The notes below the pieces were generated by a model. That model made no database searches. It had not been told where the DNA came from and saw only the letters and a program-made list of their open reading frames with translations. DNA of 41,136 nt from Pseudomonadota bacterium (GTDB lineage Bacteria; Pseudomonadota; Gammaproteobacteria; Xanthomonadales; Xanthomonadaceae): assembly GCA_020161335.1 (NCBI GenBank), contig JAIUOJ010000014.1, positions 1 to 41,136 of the forward strand, given 5' to 3'. How positions within the stretch are numbered: the stretch's first letter is position 1; the number at the start of each line of letters is the position of its first letter. The translations under genes were made by a program, and so were the position numbers. Shown here piece after piece: positions 1 through 7,993 of the stretch.

Positions 1-654
1 GTGACCAACGTCAGCCTGCTCGACCGCGGCGTGGTCTACGCGCTCGCCCACATCCGCGGCGGCCAGGAACTGGGCCGCAAGTGGTACGAGGACGGCAAGC
101 TGCTGAACAAGATCAACACCTTCACCGACTTCATCGACGTCACCGACCACCTCGTGCAGCAGGGCTATGCCGCGAAGGATCGCGTGGCGGCCTACGGCGG
201 CAGCGCCGGCGGCCTGCTCATGGGCGCGATCGCGAACATGGCGCCGGAGAAGTACAACGTGATCCTGTCGCAGGTCCCGTTCGTCGACGTGGTCACCACC
301 ATGCTCGACCCGAGCATCCCGCTGACCACCAACGAGTACGACGAGTGGGGCAATCCGGAAGAGAAGGCGTACTACGACTACATCCTGAAGTACTCGCCCT
401 ACGACAACCTGGCGGCGAAGGCGTATCCGGCGATGTTCGTCGGCACCGGGCTGTGGGACTCGCAGGTGCAGTACTGGGAGCCGGCCAAGTACGTGGCGCG
501 CCTGCGCGACGTCAACACAAGCGACCGGCCGATCGTGTTCCGCACCAACATGGAAGCGGGGCACGGTGGCAAGTCGGGCCGGTTCCGCCGCTACCGCGAG
601 GCCGCCGAACAGTACGCGTTCATGCTCGACCAGCTGGGCGTGGCGCAGCGCTGA
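1..654 (+). CDS. ptrB: Oligopeptidase B (S9A prolyl oligopeptidase family), 3' part
   Basis: C-terminal catalytic domain of a serine peptidase that cleaves after basic residues in short peptides. The visible 217 residues hold the whole catalytic triad: Ser68 in GGSAGG, Asp153 in GLWDSQ and His188 in EAGHGG. HIRGGQELGRKWYEDGK and the acidic QVPFVDVVTTMLD stretch are typical of oligopeptidase B rather than prolyl endopeptidase. Family members are about 680-700 residues, so the beta-propeller half lies upstream of the window. The GTG at position 1 is an internal Val codon, not a start. A GC-rich hairpin follows the stop. Confidence 0.93.
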   Translation: MTNVSLLDRGVVYALAHIRGGQELGRKWYEDGKLLNKINTFTDFIDVTDHLVQQGYAAKDRVAAYGGSAGGLLMGAIANMAPEKYNVILSQVPFVDVVTTMLDPSIPLTTNEYDEWGNPEEKAYYDYILKYSPYDNLAAKAYPAMFVGTGLWDSQVQYWEPAKYVARLRDVNTSDRPIVFRTNMEAGHGGKSGRFRRYREAAEQYAFMLDQLGVAQR

Positions 655-683
655 GTCCCGGCGCCCGCCATGCATCGAGCCCG

Positions 684-712
684 CAACGCCCCGCCATGCG
701 CGGGGCGTTGTC
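684..712 (+). terminator. Putative Rho-independent terminator after ptrB
   Basis: An 11-bp perfect stem (684-694 with 700-710) has a 5-nt loop and starts about 30 nt after the ptrB stop. The trailing T-run is weak (TTGTCC), so it may be only partly efficient. Confidence 0.6.
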
Positions 713-758
713 CATTCGCCGAATGCGCTTCCGGTCATCGCGCGCATCGCGTCGCGCC

Positions 759-764
759 TAGAAT
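759..764 (+). promoter_or_regulatory. -10 box TAGAAT for the DUF454 gene (leaderless arrangement)
   Basis: TAGAAT lies exactly 6 nt before the ATG at 771, so transcription should begin at or next to the start codon. No convincing -35 hexamer or Shine-Dalgarno sequence is visible. Confidence 0.45.
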
Positions 765-770
765 GCGCGC

Positions 771-1175
771 ATGACCGCGCGCTCGCGCTTCCGCTGGGCC
801 TGGTGGCTGCTGGCGTATGCCAGCCTCGGCCTGGGGCTGGTCGGCATCCTCGTGCCGGGCCTGCCGACGGTGCCCTTCATCCTGCTGTCGGCGTTCGCCG
901 CCGCGCGCGGTTCGGAACGGCTGCGCCGGCGCCTGCTGGAGCACCGGGTGTTCGGCCCGATGATCCGTGACTGGGAGGCGCATGGCGCGGTCAGCCGGCG
1001 GGCCAAGTGGATGGCGACGGGGATGATGGTCGCGTGCGCCTTCGTGCTGCTGCTGGCCATGCGTTTCGCCGGTCGCCACGAGGGGTGGATGCTGGCGCTG
1101 CCGGTGGGCTGCATGGCCGTGGTCGCCACCTGGCTCTGGTTGCGGCCGGAGCCCGGGCGCCGGCCGCCGCCCTGA
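771..1175 (+). CDS. DUF454 family inner-membrane protein (YbaN-like)
   Basis: A 134-residue hydrophobic protein of unknown function. It has an N-terminal membrane hairpin (about residues 10-45) with the GILVPGLPTVPFILLSA motif typical of the YbaN/DUF454 family, then a basic loop with the conserved pattern RRLLEHRVFGPMIRDWE. Two more membrane segments follow (about 82-98 and 104-122), and the tail is Arg/Pro-rich. Length matches the family (about 120-140). The ATG is chosen because it begins the conserved N-terminus and sits just behind a -10 box. It is transcribed alone between ptrB and lptM. Confidence 0.82.
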   Translation: MTARSRFRWAWWLLAYASLGLGLVGILVPGLPTVPFILLSAFAAARGSERLRRRLLEHRVFGPMIRDWEAHGAVSRRAKWMATGMMVACAFVLLLAMRFAGRHEGWMLALPVGCMAVVATWLWLRPEPGRRPPP

Positions 1176-1261
1176 CGGGACGACGCGAGTGCGTGACGTG
1201 CCCGCGTGAAGCCGCGCCGTCCGCATGCGGACGGGACTCGTCCGGGCCGGTCCGCGCGGGC

Positions 1262-1267
1262 TACACT
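1262..1267 (+). promoter_or_regulatory. -10 box TACACT for lptM-dapF (leaderless arrangement)
   Basis: TACACT is followed by 6 nt and the ATG at 1274. There is no Shine-Dalgarno sequence in the remaining space. The -35 region is not recognisable, so this is a tentative promoter. Confidence 0.35.
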
Positions 1268-1273
1268 CTGGCC

Positions 1274-1501
1274 ATGCGCAAATTCCTCCTCCTGATTTCC
1301 CTGGCGCTGTCCGCGCTGCTGCTGGCGGCGTGCGGCAACAAGGGCCCGCTGGTGCTGCCGTCGCCGGACACCGCGCAGGTCGTCCCGGCCGACGATGTCG
1401 CGCTCGATCCCGCCGTCTCCGCGGACGAGGCGCAGGATGCCGACGCCGACAAGGCCGCCGGACAGGACGATCCCGGGACCCCGGACGGCAGCAACCGCTG
1501 A
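1274..1501 (+). CDS. lptM: Small outer-membrane lipoprotein LptM (YifL-like)
   Basis: A 75-residue lipoprotein with an N-terminal signal (MRKFLLLISLALSALLLAAC) ending in a lipobox whose cysteine is residue 20. This is followed by GNKGPLVLP, the signature of the YifL/LptM family. In E. coli LptM helps the LPS translocon LptD/E form its native disulfides. The remaining 45 residues are acidic, Ala/Asp-rich and probably disordered. It sits directly upstream of dapF (stop codon abuts the dapF ATG), the same order as in E. coli. Function here is inferred from that context and the motif. Confidence 0.8.
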   Translation: MRKFLLLISLALSALLLAACGNKGPLVLPSPDTAQVVPADDVALDPAVSADEAQDADADKAAGQDDPGTPDGSNR

Positions 1502-2386
1502 ATGGCCGTGGCCGCGGACCATCCGCTGGATGTGCGCGGGTCGGGGCCGGCGGTGCGCTTCAGCAAGATGCACGGCGCCGGCAACGACTTCGTCGTGCTG
1601 GACCTGCGCCGGGGCCAGCCGCCGCCCGAGGCCGCCCTGTGCCGTGCGCTGGCCGATCGCCACGCCGGCGTCGGTTGTGACCAGATACTGACCGTCGAGC
1701 CCGCGCGCAGCCCGCGCGCGCTGGCCAGCTACCGCATCTGGAACGCGGACGGTTCGTCGTCGCGCCAGTGCGGCAACGGCGCGCGTTGTGTCGCCGCCTG
1801 GCTGGTGCGTGACGGAGCCGCGCGCGGCGCAACGCGCTTCGACCTCGACAGCCCGGCCGGCACCCACGCGGTCGACGTGCTGGGCGAGGGCCGCTATCGC
1901 GTGGCGATGGGCGTCCCCGTGTTCGCACCCGAGCGCATCCCGCTGGCCGGGTTCGCGCAGGCGCAACCCACGTACGAGGCCACGCTCGACGATGGCGCCG
2001 ACGTGCGCTTCGGTGCCGTGTCGATGGGCAATCCGCACCTGGTGCTGGAGGTGGGCGATGTCGACGCCGCGCCGGTGGCGCGGCTGGGCCGCGCGCTGCA
2101 GCGCTCGTCGATGCTGCCCGAGTCGGCCAACATCGGCTTCGCCCAGGTGCTCGATCGCGGCCGCATCCGCCTGCGCGTCTACGAGCGCGGCGTGGGCGAA
2201 ACGCTGGCCTGCGGCAGCGGCGCCTGCGCCGCGGTGGCCGTGCTGGTGCGCAACGATCGCGTCGATCGCGATGTCGTCGTGTCGTTGCCCGGCGGCGACC
2301 TGCGCATCGCCTGGCCGGAAGACACTGCCCAGGTCGCGATGGCCGGGCCCACCGCATTCGTGTTCGAAGGGGAATGGATCGCATGA
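1502..2386 (+). CDS. dapF: Diaminopimelate epimerase
   Basis: Converts LL- to meso-diaminopimelate for lysine and peptidoglycan synthesis. The 294 residues contain both catalytic cysteines: Cys90 in RQCGNGARC and Cys237 in [11 protein letters not shown]. The [15 protein letters not shown] signature lies at residues 20-34. The N-terminus is about 17 residues longer than in E. coli DapF, so a start further in is possible, but the ATG at 1502 directly follows the lptM stop and suits translational coupling. The 3' end overlaps the next gene by ATGA. It belongs to the lptM-dapF-DUF484-xerC cluster. Confidence 0.95.
   Translation: MAVAADHPLDVRGSGPAVRFSKMHGAGNDFVVLDLRRGQPPPEAALCRALADRHAGVGCDQILTVEPARSPRALASYRIWNADGSSSRQCGNGARCVAAWLVRDGAARGATRFDLDSPAGTHAVDVLGEGRYRVAMGVPVFAPERIPLAGFAQAQPTYEATLDDGADVRFGAVSMGNPHLVLEVGDVDAAPVARLGRALQRSSMLPESANIGFAQVLDRGRIRLRVYERGVGETLACGSGACAAVAVLVRNDRVDRDVVVSLPGGDLRIAWPEDTAQVAMAGPTAFVFEGEWIA
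2368..2373 (+). promoter_or_regulatory. Ribosome binding site deciding the DUF484 start
   Basis: AAGGGGA-type purine run lies inside the dapF 3' end. It is about 9 nt before the ATG at 2383 but abuts the alternative ATG at 2374, so it supports 2383 as the start. Confidence 0.55.
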
Positions 2387-3054
2387 GCAATACCGAAAAA
2401 CTGGGCGCGCACGAAGTGGCGGCCTGGCTGCGTCGGCAGCCGAAGTTCCTGCAGCAGTTCCCGGACCTCGCGCTGAGCCTGGTGGTGCCGCGCGAGGATG
2501 GTCCGGCCGCTTCGCTGGCCAGCTACCAGCTCGACGTGCTGCGCGACAAGAACCGCGAACTGTCGCGGCGCCTGCACGACCTGTACGGGATCTCGCAGGA
2601 GAACGAGCGCCTCGCCGTGCGCACCCACCAACTGACCCTGGCATTGATGCGGCAGAACAACCCCGCCGGCGTGGTGCGCGCGATGGCGGCGACGCTGGCC
2701 GAGGATTTCAGCGGCGACCTGGTCCGCATCGTGCTGTTCAACCCGGTGCCGGGGCTGGGCGACGAGGACTGGCTGCAGGTGATCGCGCGTGATGACCGCC
2801 TGCTGGCGCCGTTCGCCGACGCCCTGAAGGACGGTGAACCGCTGTGCGGCCGATTGCACCCGGACAAGCAGGCGCTGCTGTACGGCGCGCGCGTGGAGGA
2901 CGTGCAGTCGAGCGCGCTGCTTGCGCTGGAAGGGGTCGGGCTGGTGGCGGTGGGCAGCAAGGATGCGAACCGGTTCTATCCGGGCATGGGCACGCTGTTC
3001 CTGCGGATGATGGGCGAGGCGTTCGAGGTCGCGCTGCGCAGGTTCGATGGTTGA
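2383..3054 (+). CDS. DUF484 family protein
   Basis: A 223-residue cytosolic protein of the DUF484 family, which has a GAF-like fold and unknown function. The N-terminus ([20 protein letters not shown]) is characteristic. A coiled-coil-like stretch near residues 50-90 contains the conserved Q-L[14 protein letters not shown] pattern, followed by a GAF-like half with [22 protein letters not shown]. Translation is coupled to dapF through an ATGA overlap. The dapF-DUF484-xerC order is common in gammaproteobacteria. Here a repeat-bearing spacer of 393 bp separates it from xerC, which may uncouple xerC expression. Confidence 0.88.
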   Translation: MSNTEKLGAHEVAAWLRRQPKFLQQFPDLALSLVVPREDGPAASLASYQLDVLRDKNRELSRRLHDLYGISQENERLAVRTHQLTLALMRQNNPAGVVRAMAATLAEDFSGDLVRIVLFNPVPGLGDEDWLQVIARDDRLLAPFADALKDGEPLCGRLHPDKQALLYGARVEDVQSSALLALEGVGLVAVGSKDANRFYPGMGTLFLRMMGEAFEVALRRFDG

Positions 3055-3447
3055 CGGTCAGGGCCGATTGATTCCCGTCATTCCCGCGGAAGCTGGAATC
3101 CAGTGGTTTTTGCGTGGGGATGGAACAAGCGAAGGCTTCCGCACGCCTGGGGCGCGCGGGTTCATGTCTTTTGACAAGCGTCAAAGGAAACGAACCAAAG
3201 AAAAGCGCTTTCCCCGACAGAGCGAACCGGAGAGGCCGATGCTGTCGGCGTTTCCCGACTCGCGAGGTGCGTTCGGGTCGTTGGTCATTCGGCCGCATCG
3301 CGCGTGGCGACGCGCTTGTCTCGGTTGCGGCGGATGGGTTCGATGGGCGCGCCTCGGTCGGAAAACGCCGCACATCCATGTGCGGCGCCCGTCGGGTCTG
3401 CGTGCCTTCCAGAGGCTCGCAGCGGAACAGTCCAGGCCCGACCTGCA
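3055..3447. repeat. Repeat-filled spacer between DUF484 gene and xerC
   Basis: This 393-bp gap shows no believable gene. At 3076-3104 it carries a REP-like unit (CATTCCCGCGGAAGCTGGAA). At 3160-3390 it carries a dispersed element that includes a TTTGAC/GTCAAA palindrome, an AAAGAAAAGCGCTTTCCCCGA stretch (split here as AAAGAAAAGCGC and TTTCCCCGA) and a terminal 10-bp perfect hairpin at 3366-3387. A related copy in the opposite orientation lies at 18135-18312. The open frames crossing it have no start signals. Confidence 0.65.
3366..3387. repeat. 10-bp perfect hairpin at the end of the dispersed element
   Basis: CGCCGCACAT and ATGTGCGGCG are separated by CC. The equivalent hairpin in the second element copy is at 18170-18191. 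There is no T-run here on the plus strand. Confidence 0.6.
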
Positions 3448-4314
3448 ATGATCGAGGACTATCTCTCGCACTTGCAGGTTGAGCGGCGCGTGTCAGTGCA
3501 TACGCTGGATGGCTATCGGCGTGACCTCCACGCGTTGGTCGCGTGGGCGCCGGGTGACGTGGTGGGGTTGGCGGAAGCCGATATCCGGGCGTTCGTGGCG
3601 TCGGAGCACCGTCGCGGACTGTCGCCCAAGAGCCTGCAGCGGCGGTTGTCGGCGGTGCGCAGCTTCTACCAGTGGCTGCTCAAGCATGGCCGCGTGGTGG
3701 CCAATCCGGCCAGCGGCATCCGAGCGCCCAAGGCGCCGCGCAAGCTGCCGCAGGTGCTGGATCCGGACGAGGCCAAGGCGCTGGTGGAGGTGCCGACCGA
3801 TGCGCCACTGGGCCTGCGCGACCGCGCGATGCTGGAGCTGTTCTATTCGTCCGGTTTGCGGCTGAGCGAGCTGTGCGCGCTGCGCTGGCGCGACCTGCAC
3901 CTCGCCGACGGGCTGGTGGACGTGCGCGGCAAGGGCGGCAAGGAGCGGATCGTGCCGGTGGGCTCGCATGCGCGGGCCGCGCTGGAAGCCTGGCGCTCGG
4001 ATACGCATGCGCGCAACGGCGACGACCCAGTGTTCCCCGGACGCGGCGGCGGGCCGATCAGTGCCCGTGCCGTGCAGATCCGCATGCGCCAGCTGGCGCA
4101 GCGGCAGGGCCTGTTCAAGCGCGTGCATCCGCACCTGCTTCGGCATTCGTTCGCCAGCCACGTGCTGGAGTCCTCCGGCGACCTGCGCGGCGTGCAGGAA
4201 CTGCTGGGCCATGCCGACATCTCGACGACGCAGATCTACACCCACCTGGATTTCGGCCACCTCGCCAAGGTCTACGACGCCGCGCACCCGCGCGCGAAGC
4301 GCAGGCCGAAGTAA
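3448..4314 (+). CDS. xerC: Tyrosine recombinase XerC
   Basis: Site-specific recombinase that acts with XerD at dif to resolve chromosome dimers. The 288-residue length fits. The N-terminal SAM-like DNA-binding domain spans about 1-90. The catalytic set is complete: Arg138 (SSGLRLSEL), Lys162 (RGKGGKER), His229 and Arg232 (HPHLLRHSF), His255 (LLGHADI) and Tyr264 (QIYTHLD). The ATG at 3448 is chosen because MIEDYLSHLQVE matches the usual XerC N-terminus; the frame stays open upstream only through repeat DNA. No clear Shine-Dalgarno sequence is visible. Neighbours dapF-DUF484 and hslVU support XerC rather than XerD. Confidence 0.94.
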   Translation: MIEDYLSHLQVERRVSVHTLDGYRRDLHALVAWAPGDVVGLAEADIRAFVASEHRRGLSPKSLQRRLSAVRSFYQWLLKHGRVVANPASGIRAPKAPRKLPQVLDPDEAKALVEVPTDAPLGLRDRAMLELFYSSGLRLSELCALRWRDLHLADGLVDVRGKGGKERIVPVGSHARAALEAWRSDTHARNGDDPVFPGRGGGPISARAVQIRMRQLAQRQGLFKRVHPHLLRHSFASHVLESSGDLRGVQELLGHADISTTQIYTHLDFGHLAKVYDAAHPRAKRRPK

Positions 4315-4552
4315 CGGTCTCGATCGCGGAACGCCTTCGTGGGCAGCGCGCGGACGACGCGTCGCCGGCGCATGGCTTGGATGCCGAAAGGTGAGCGCGC
4401 AAGGCCGGTCCAATGCGGGAAGTGGCGTCGGGCCGCGGGCGGAGGCGGTGGACGGCGACATGGTGCCAGGCTGGCGTCGTCCCGCGCTGCAAGCGCCTCG
4501 TCACGACGGAATATCGCCGCTTCCACGCGCGTCGAGCAGCTGCCCGGCGCCC

Positions 4553-4580
4553 CTTGAGCCGTTCGCGATCGGCCCCATTG
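4553..4580 (+). promoter_or_regulatory. Sigma-32 (RpoH) type heat-shock promoter of hslVU
   Basis: CTTGAG (4553-4558) is separated by 14 nt from CCCCATTG (4573-4580), close to the sigma-32 consensus CTTGAA-N14-CCCCATNT. It is 26 nt upstream of the hslV start, whose Shine-Dalgarno GGAGG is at 4597-4601. Confidence 0.75.
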
Positions 4581-4605
4581 TCTGGGTTCGACCCCCGGAG
4601 GCCGC

Positions 4606-5157
4606 ATGGACCCCAGCCAGAATCCCCACGTGTTCCACGCCACCACGATCCTGTCGGTGCGCCGCGACGGCAAGGTCGCCGTGGCCGGCGATGGCCAGGT
4701 CACGCTGGGGCACACCGTGATGAAGGGCAATGCGCGCAAGGTGCGCCGGCTCGGCAAGGACGGGCAGGTTCTCGCCGGGTTCGCCGGTGCCGCGGCCGAT
4801 GCCTTCACGCTGTTCGAATTGTTCGAGTCGAAGCTGGAAAAGCACGGCCAGCTGCAGCGCGCGGCCGTCGAGATGGCGAAGGACTGGCGCACCGAACGCC
4901 GCTTCGGCAAGCTCGAAGCCTTGCTGGCGGTCGCCGACAAGGATACCTCGCTGATCATCAGCGGCACCGGTGACGTGATCGAGCCGGAGGACGGCATCAT
5001 CGCGATCGGTTCCGGAGGCTCGTATGCGCTGTCCGCGGCACGCGCGCTCCTGGCGCACACGCCGCTCGACGCCCGCACGATCGCCACCGAGGCGCTGAAC
5101 ATCGCCGGCGACATCTGCATCTACACCAACCGCAACGTGGTCGTCGAAGAGTTGTGA
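4606..5157 (+). CDS. hslV: ATP-dependent protease peptidase subunit HslV (ClpQ)
   Basis: Threonine peptidase that forms the double-hexamer core of the HslUV protease. The 183 residues match HslV throughout ([47 protein letters not shown]). In E. coli the catalytic Thr directly follows the initiator Met. Here [12 protein letters not shown] precedes TTILSV, so the nucleophile should be Thr13 after removal of a 12-residue leader, as I recall for xanthomonad HslV. SD GGAGG is 4 nt before the ATG and a sigma-32-like promoter lies upstream. hslU follows after a 114-bp repeat-bearing spacer. Confidence 0.95.
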   Translation: MDPSQNPHVFHATTILSVRRDGKVAVAGDGQVTLGHTVMKGNARKVRRLGKDGQVLAGFAGAAADAFTLFELFESKLEKHGQLQRAAVEMAKDWRTERRFGKLEALLAVADKDTSLIISGTGDVIEPEDGIIAIGSGGSYALSAARALLAHTPLDARTIATEALNIAGDICIYTNRNVVVEEL

Positions 5158-5271
5158 ATGGAGAGTCGGGAGTGGGGAATCGCAAGAGCGGCCCTCCAGT
5201 CCCGCGACCCTCCAGCCTCCGGTGCCCCTTTGCCTTTATCCATTCTCTGCTCCCTATTTCCCATTCCCCCA
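5158..5271. repeat. G-rich/C-rich REP-like repeat between hslV and hslU
   Basis: The 114-bp spacer starts with GGGAGTGGGGAATCGC and ends with CCCTATTTCCCATTCCCC, giving short inverted ends (GGGGAAT at 5174-5180, ATTCCCC at 5263-5269). A similar element sits between mreB and mreC. It separates two subunits that are usually nearly adjacent. Confidence 0.5.
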
Positions 5272-6651
5272 ATGAACGAAGCGAATAGCAGCACCATGAC
5301 TCCGCGCGAGATCGTGCAGGAACTCGACCGCCACATCGTCGGCCAGCAGGCGGCCAAGCGTGCGGTGGCGATCGCGCTGCGCAACCGCTGGCGCCGCGCG
5401 CAGCTCGCCGACGACCTGCGCAACGAGGTGATGCCCAAGAACATCCTGATGATCGGGCCGACGGGCGTGGGCAAGACCGAGATCGCGCGGCGCCTGGCCA
5501 CGCTGGCCAATGCGCCGTTCGTGAAGGTCGAGGCGACGCGCTTCACCGAGGTCGGCTATGTCGGCAAGGACGTCGAGCAGATCATCCGCGACCTTGCCGA
5601 CACCGCGGTCAAGCTGCATCGCGAGCAGGCCAAGAAGAAGGTGCGCACGCAGGCCGAGGAGCGCGCGGAAGACCGCATCCTCGAGGCGCTGCTGCCGCGC
5701 CGGGAGCAGCCGGCGACGGCGTTCGGCTTCGGCGCGACCGCGACCGTGGACATCGGCGCGGAGCCGTCGGCGAAGGAGTCCGAGACGCGCCAGAAGCTGC
5801 GCCGCCAGCTGCGTGCGGGCGAGCTGGACGAGCGCGAGATCGAGCTGGAGCTGGCCGTGGGCAACGGCGTGGACATCATGACCCCGCCGGGCATGGAAGA
5901 GATGGGCCAGCAGTTGCGGCAGATGTTCGCCAACCTCGGTGGCGGCAAGACCCATGCGCGCAAGCTGACGATCAAGGCGGCGCGGCCGCAGCTGGTCGAG
6001 GACGAGGCTGCGAAGCTGGTCAACGAGGACGACGTGCGCGAGGCCGCGATCGAGGCCTGTGAACAGCATGGCATCGTGTTCATCGACGAGATCGACAAGG
6101 TCGCCAAGCGCAGCGAGGGCATGGGCGCCGATGTCAGCCGCGAGGGCGTGCAGCGCGACCTGCTGCCGCTGGTCGAGGGCTCGACGGTGAGCACCAAGTA
6201 CGGGCCGGTCAAGACCGACCACATCCTGTTCATCGCCTCGGGCGCGTTCCACCTTGCCAAGCCCAGCGACCTGATCCCGGAGATGCAGGGCCGCTTCCCG
6301 ATCCGGGTCGAGCTTGGCGCGTTGAGCAAGGACGACTTCGTCCGCATCCTCACCGAACCGAAGGCGGCACTGACCAGGCAGTACGTCGAGCTGCTGAGGA
6401 CCGAAGGCGTCGCGCTGACGTTCACGGACGAGGCGGTCGACCGCCTCGCCGCGATCGCCGCGCAGGTCAACGAGCGCCAGGAGAACATCGGTGCGCGCCG
6501 CCTGCACACCGTGCTGGAGCGGCTGCTGGACACGCTCAGCTACGAGGCGCCCGACAAGGATGGCAGCGCCGTCGCGATCGATCGTGCCTACGTCGATGCG
6601 CACCTGGGCGAACTGGTGCAGGATCCCGACCTCAGCCGTTACATCCTGTGA
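5272..6651 (+). CDS. hslU: ATP-dependent protease ATPase subunit HslU (ClpY)
   Basis: AAA+ unfoldase that feeds substrates to HslV. The 459-residue product has Walker A GPTGVGKT at 62-69, Walker B IVFIDEID with Asp272-Glu273, the GYVGKDVEQ pore-loop motif, the intermediate domain (about 110-230), a sensor/arginine region near [11 protein letters not shown] ([11 protein letters not shown] here) and a conserved C-terminal LSRYIL tail that docks into HslV. Two starts are possible: ATG 5272 or ATG 5296 ([11 protein letters not shown]). 5272 is chosen as family members in this group carry a short Ser/Thr-rich leader. No Shine-Dalgarno sequence is evident at either. Confidence 0.94.
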   Translation: MNEANSSTMTPREIVQELDRHIVGQQAAKRAVAIALRNRWRRAQLADDLRNEVMPKNILMIGPTGVGKTEIARRLATLANAPFVKVEATRFTEVGYVGKDVEQIIRDLADTAVKLHREQAKKKVRTQAEERAEDRILEALLPRREQPATAFGFGATATVDIGAEPSAKESETRQKLRRQLRAGELDEREIELELAVGNGVDIMTPPGMEEMGQQLRQMFANLGGGKTHARKLTIKAARPQLVEDEAAKLVNEDDVREAAIEACEQHGIVFIDEIDKVAKRSEGMGADVSREGVQRDLLPLVEGSTVSTKYGPVKTDHILFIASGAFHLAKPSDLIPEMQGRFPIRVELGALSKDDFVRILTEPKAALTRQYVELLRTEGVALTFTDEAVDRLAAIAAQVNERQENIGARRLHTVLERLLDTLSYEAPDKDGSAVAIDRAYVDAHLGELVQDPDLSRYIL

Positions 6652-6695
6652 CGCGCGGCGCCGTGCTGGCGCGCGTCCCGCCCCCTGGAGTCGCC

Positions 6696-7139
6696 ATGAA
6701 AACGATGTGCCTGCGTCCCGCCCTCGTCGCGTTGCTGCTGTCCTTCGGCGTGGCCGCGCCAGCCGCGGCGGCCGGCGACGTATCGTGCCGGCTGGATTTC
6801 GACATGACCGGCTGGTCGGTGTTCTTCAAGAGCGCGACCGGCAGCGGGCGGGTGAGCTGCAGCAACGGCCAGTCGACCGTGGTCCGGATCCGCGCCAAGG
6901 GCGGCGGGCTGACCGTCGGCAAGTCGAGGATCCGCGGCGCGCGCGGCGAATTCTCCGGCGTGCGCGACCTGCGCGAGGTGCTGGGCGCCTACGTGGCGCT
7001 GGAGGCGCACGCCGGCGCGGTCAAGTCGAGCCAGGCACAGGCGATGACCAAGGGCGACGTGTCGCTCGCACTGGCGGGCACGGGCGACGGCTGGGATCTC
7101 GGCGTCGCGGTGGGATCGTTCACGATCGAGGCGCGCTGA
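6696..7139 (+). CDS. Small exported protein of unknown function
   Basis: A 147-residue protein with a signal peptide (about 1-26, ending APAAAA) and a mature part that looks beta-rich. CRLDFDMTGWSVFFKS, TGSGRVSCSNGQ and a Gly-rich C-terminal half with alternating hydrophobic residues can be seen; two cysteines (in VSCRLD and VSCSNG) could form a disulfide. I do not recognise the family. The start is the ATG at 6696, preceded by CTGGAG with 5 nt spacing; the upstream in-frame codons carry no signal peptide. It lies 44 nt after hslU on the same strand and converges on the mutarotase gene with a 17-bp gap. Confidence 0.7.
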   Translation: MKTMCLRPALVALLLSFGVAAPAAAAGDVSCRLDFDMTGWSVFFKSATGSGRVSCSNGQSTVVRIRAKGGGLTVGKSRIRGARGEFSGVRDLREVLGAYVALEAHAGAVKSSQAQAMTKGDVSLALAGTGDGWDLGVAVGSFTIEAR

Positions 7140-7156
7140 CGCGCCGCGCCGGCAAA

Positions 7157-7987
7157 TCAGTCGCCCAGCACCTGGCTGCCGCGCCAGCGTTCGCCCGGCG
7201 CCAGCATGACCGGCTGCAGCACCTGTCCGGCTTCCACGCAGGCAAACCGCCGGTACTCCCCGGGCGCCAGGTCGCCGATGCGGCGGGCGAGGGCGTCGCC
7301 CGGGTTCCAGACGACGACGTCGCTGAAGCCATCCTGTTCGACGCCCAGGCGTCGGCCCTCCTCGACCAGCGACAGCGGCGCGACGACGTCACCGTAGATC
7401 CGGTCCAGTTCGCCTTCGAAGCGCAGCGCATCGGCGGTTTCGCGATGCAGCGTGCCGCCGTTCGCGCTGTCCTCGTAGTCGCAGCCCTGCAGGCCCTCCA
7501 GCGCCACCTGTGCGATGTCGCCCACGCACAGGTAGGTATGCAGGGCGGCGGAGAAGGCGAAGGACGCGTCGTCGCGGTTCTCCACCTCCAGCGTCACCGA
7601 CAGGCCACGGGCGGCCAGCGCCACCGCCACCCGGCAGGCGAAGCGATGCGGCCACGCTGCGCTGCCGGGGCCATCGTGCAGGGTGAACACCGCGACGTCT
7701 TCCACGACGTCCTCGAACGTCCAGTCCTGCAGGCGTGCAAAGCCGTGCTTGCGCAGCGTGCCGCGATCGGCGAACTGCGGGAACACCACCGGGATGCCGC
7801 CGCGGATCGCACCGCCCGGCGCGAAGTCGGCGCGTTCGCCCAGGAACAGGCGCTCGCGGCCATCGGCGGGCGTCCATGACAGCACCTGCGCGCCGTGCAG
7901 GGCGATGATCGCGGTGGCGCCATCGTCGTGGCGCAGGCGCACGCAGCGGGTGCCGCGGAAGTCGAAAGCCTCGTGCTGCACGGCCAT
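7157..7987 (-). CDS. D-hexose-6-phosphate mutarotase (YeaD-like aldose 1-epimerase family)
   Basis: A galactose-mutarotase-fold enzyme expected to interconvert anomers of hexose-6-phosphates such as glucose-6-phosphate. In the 276 residues the catalytic histidines are His81 (RKHGFAR) and His150 (ALHTYLCV), and the general base is Glu252 (CVEAGQV). GGIPVVFPQF at 63-72 is the signature of the YeaD group as opposed to GalM. It is 6 nt downstream of the cytosine-deaminase-like gene on the same strand, so the two are likely co-transcribed, although no metabolic link between them is obvious. Confidence 0.88.
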   Translation of the reverse strand: MAVQHEAFDFRGTRCVRLRHDDGATAIIALHGAQVLSWTPADGRERLFLGERADFAPGGAIRGGIPVVFPQFADRGTLRKHGFARLQDWTFEDVVEDVAVFTLHDGPGSAAWPHRFACRVAVALAARGLSVTLEVENRDDASFAFSAALHTYLCVGDIAQVALEGLQGCDYEDSANGGTLHRETADALRFEGELDRIYGDVVAPLSLVEEGRRLGVEQDGFSDVVVWNPGDALARRIGDLAPGEYRRFACVEAGQVLQPVMLAPGERWRGSQVLGD

Positions 7988-7993
7988 GCTGCC

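Noticed and set aside
1-3. GTG at the window edge as the start of a 217-residue protein
   Set aside because: Oligopeptidase B needs about 470 more N-terminal residues; the codon is internal.
3047-3482. Overlapping short plus- and minus-strand frames before xerC
   Set aside because: They run through dispersed repeat DNA, lack ribosome binding sites and are not protein-like.
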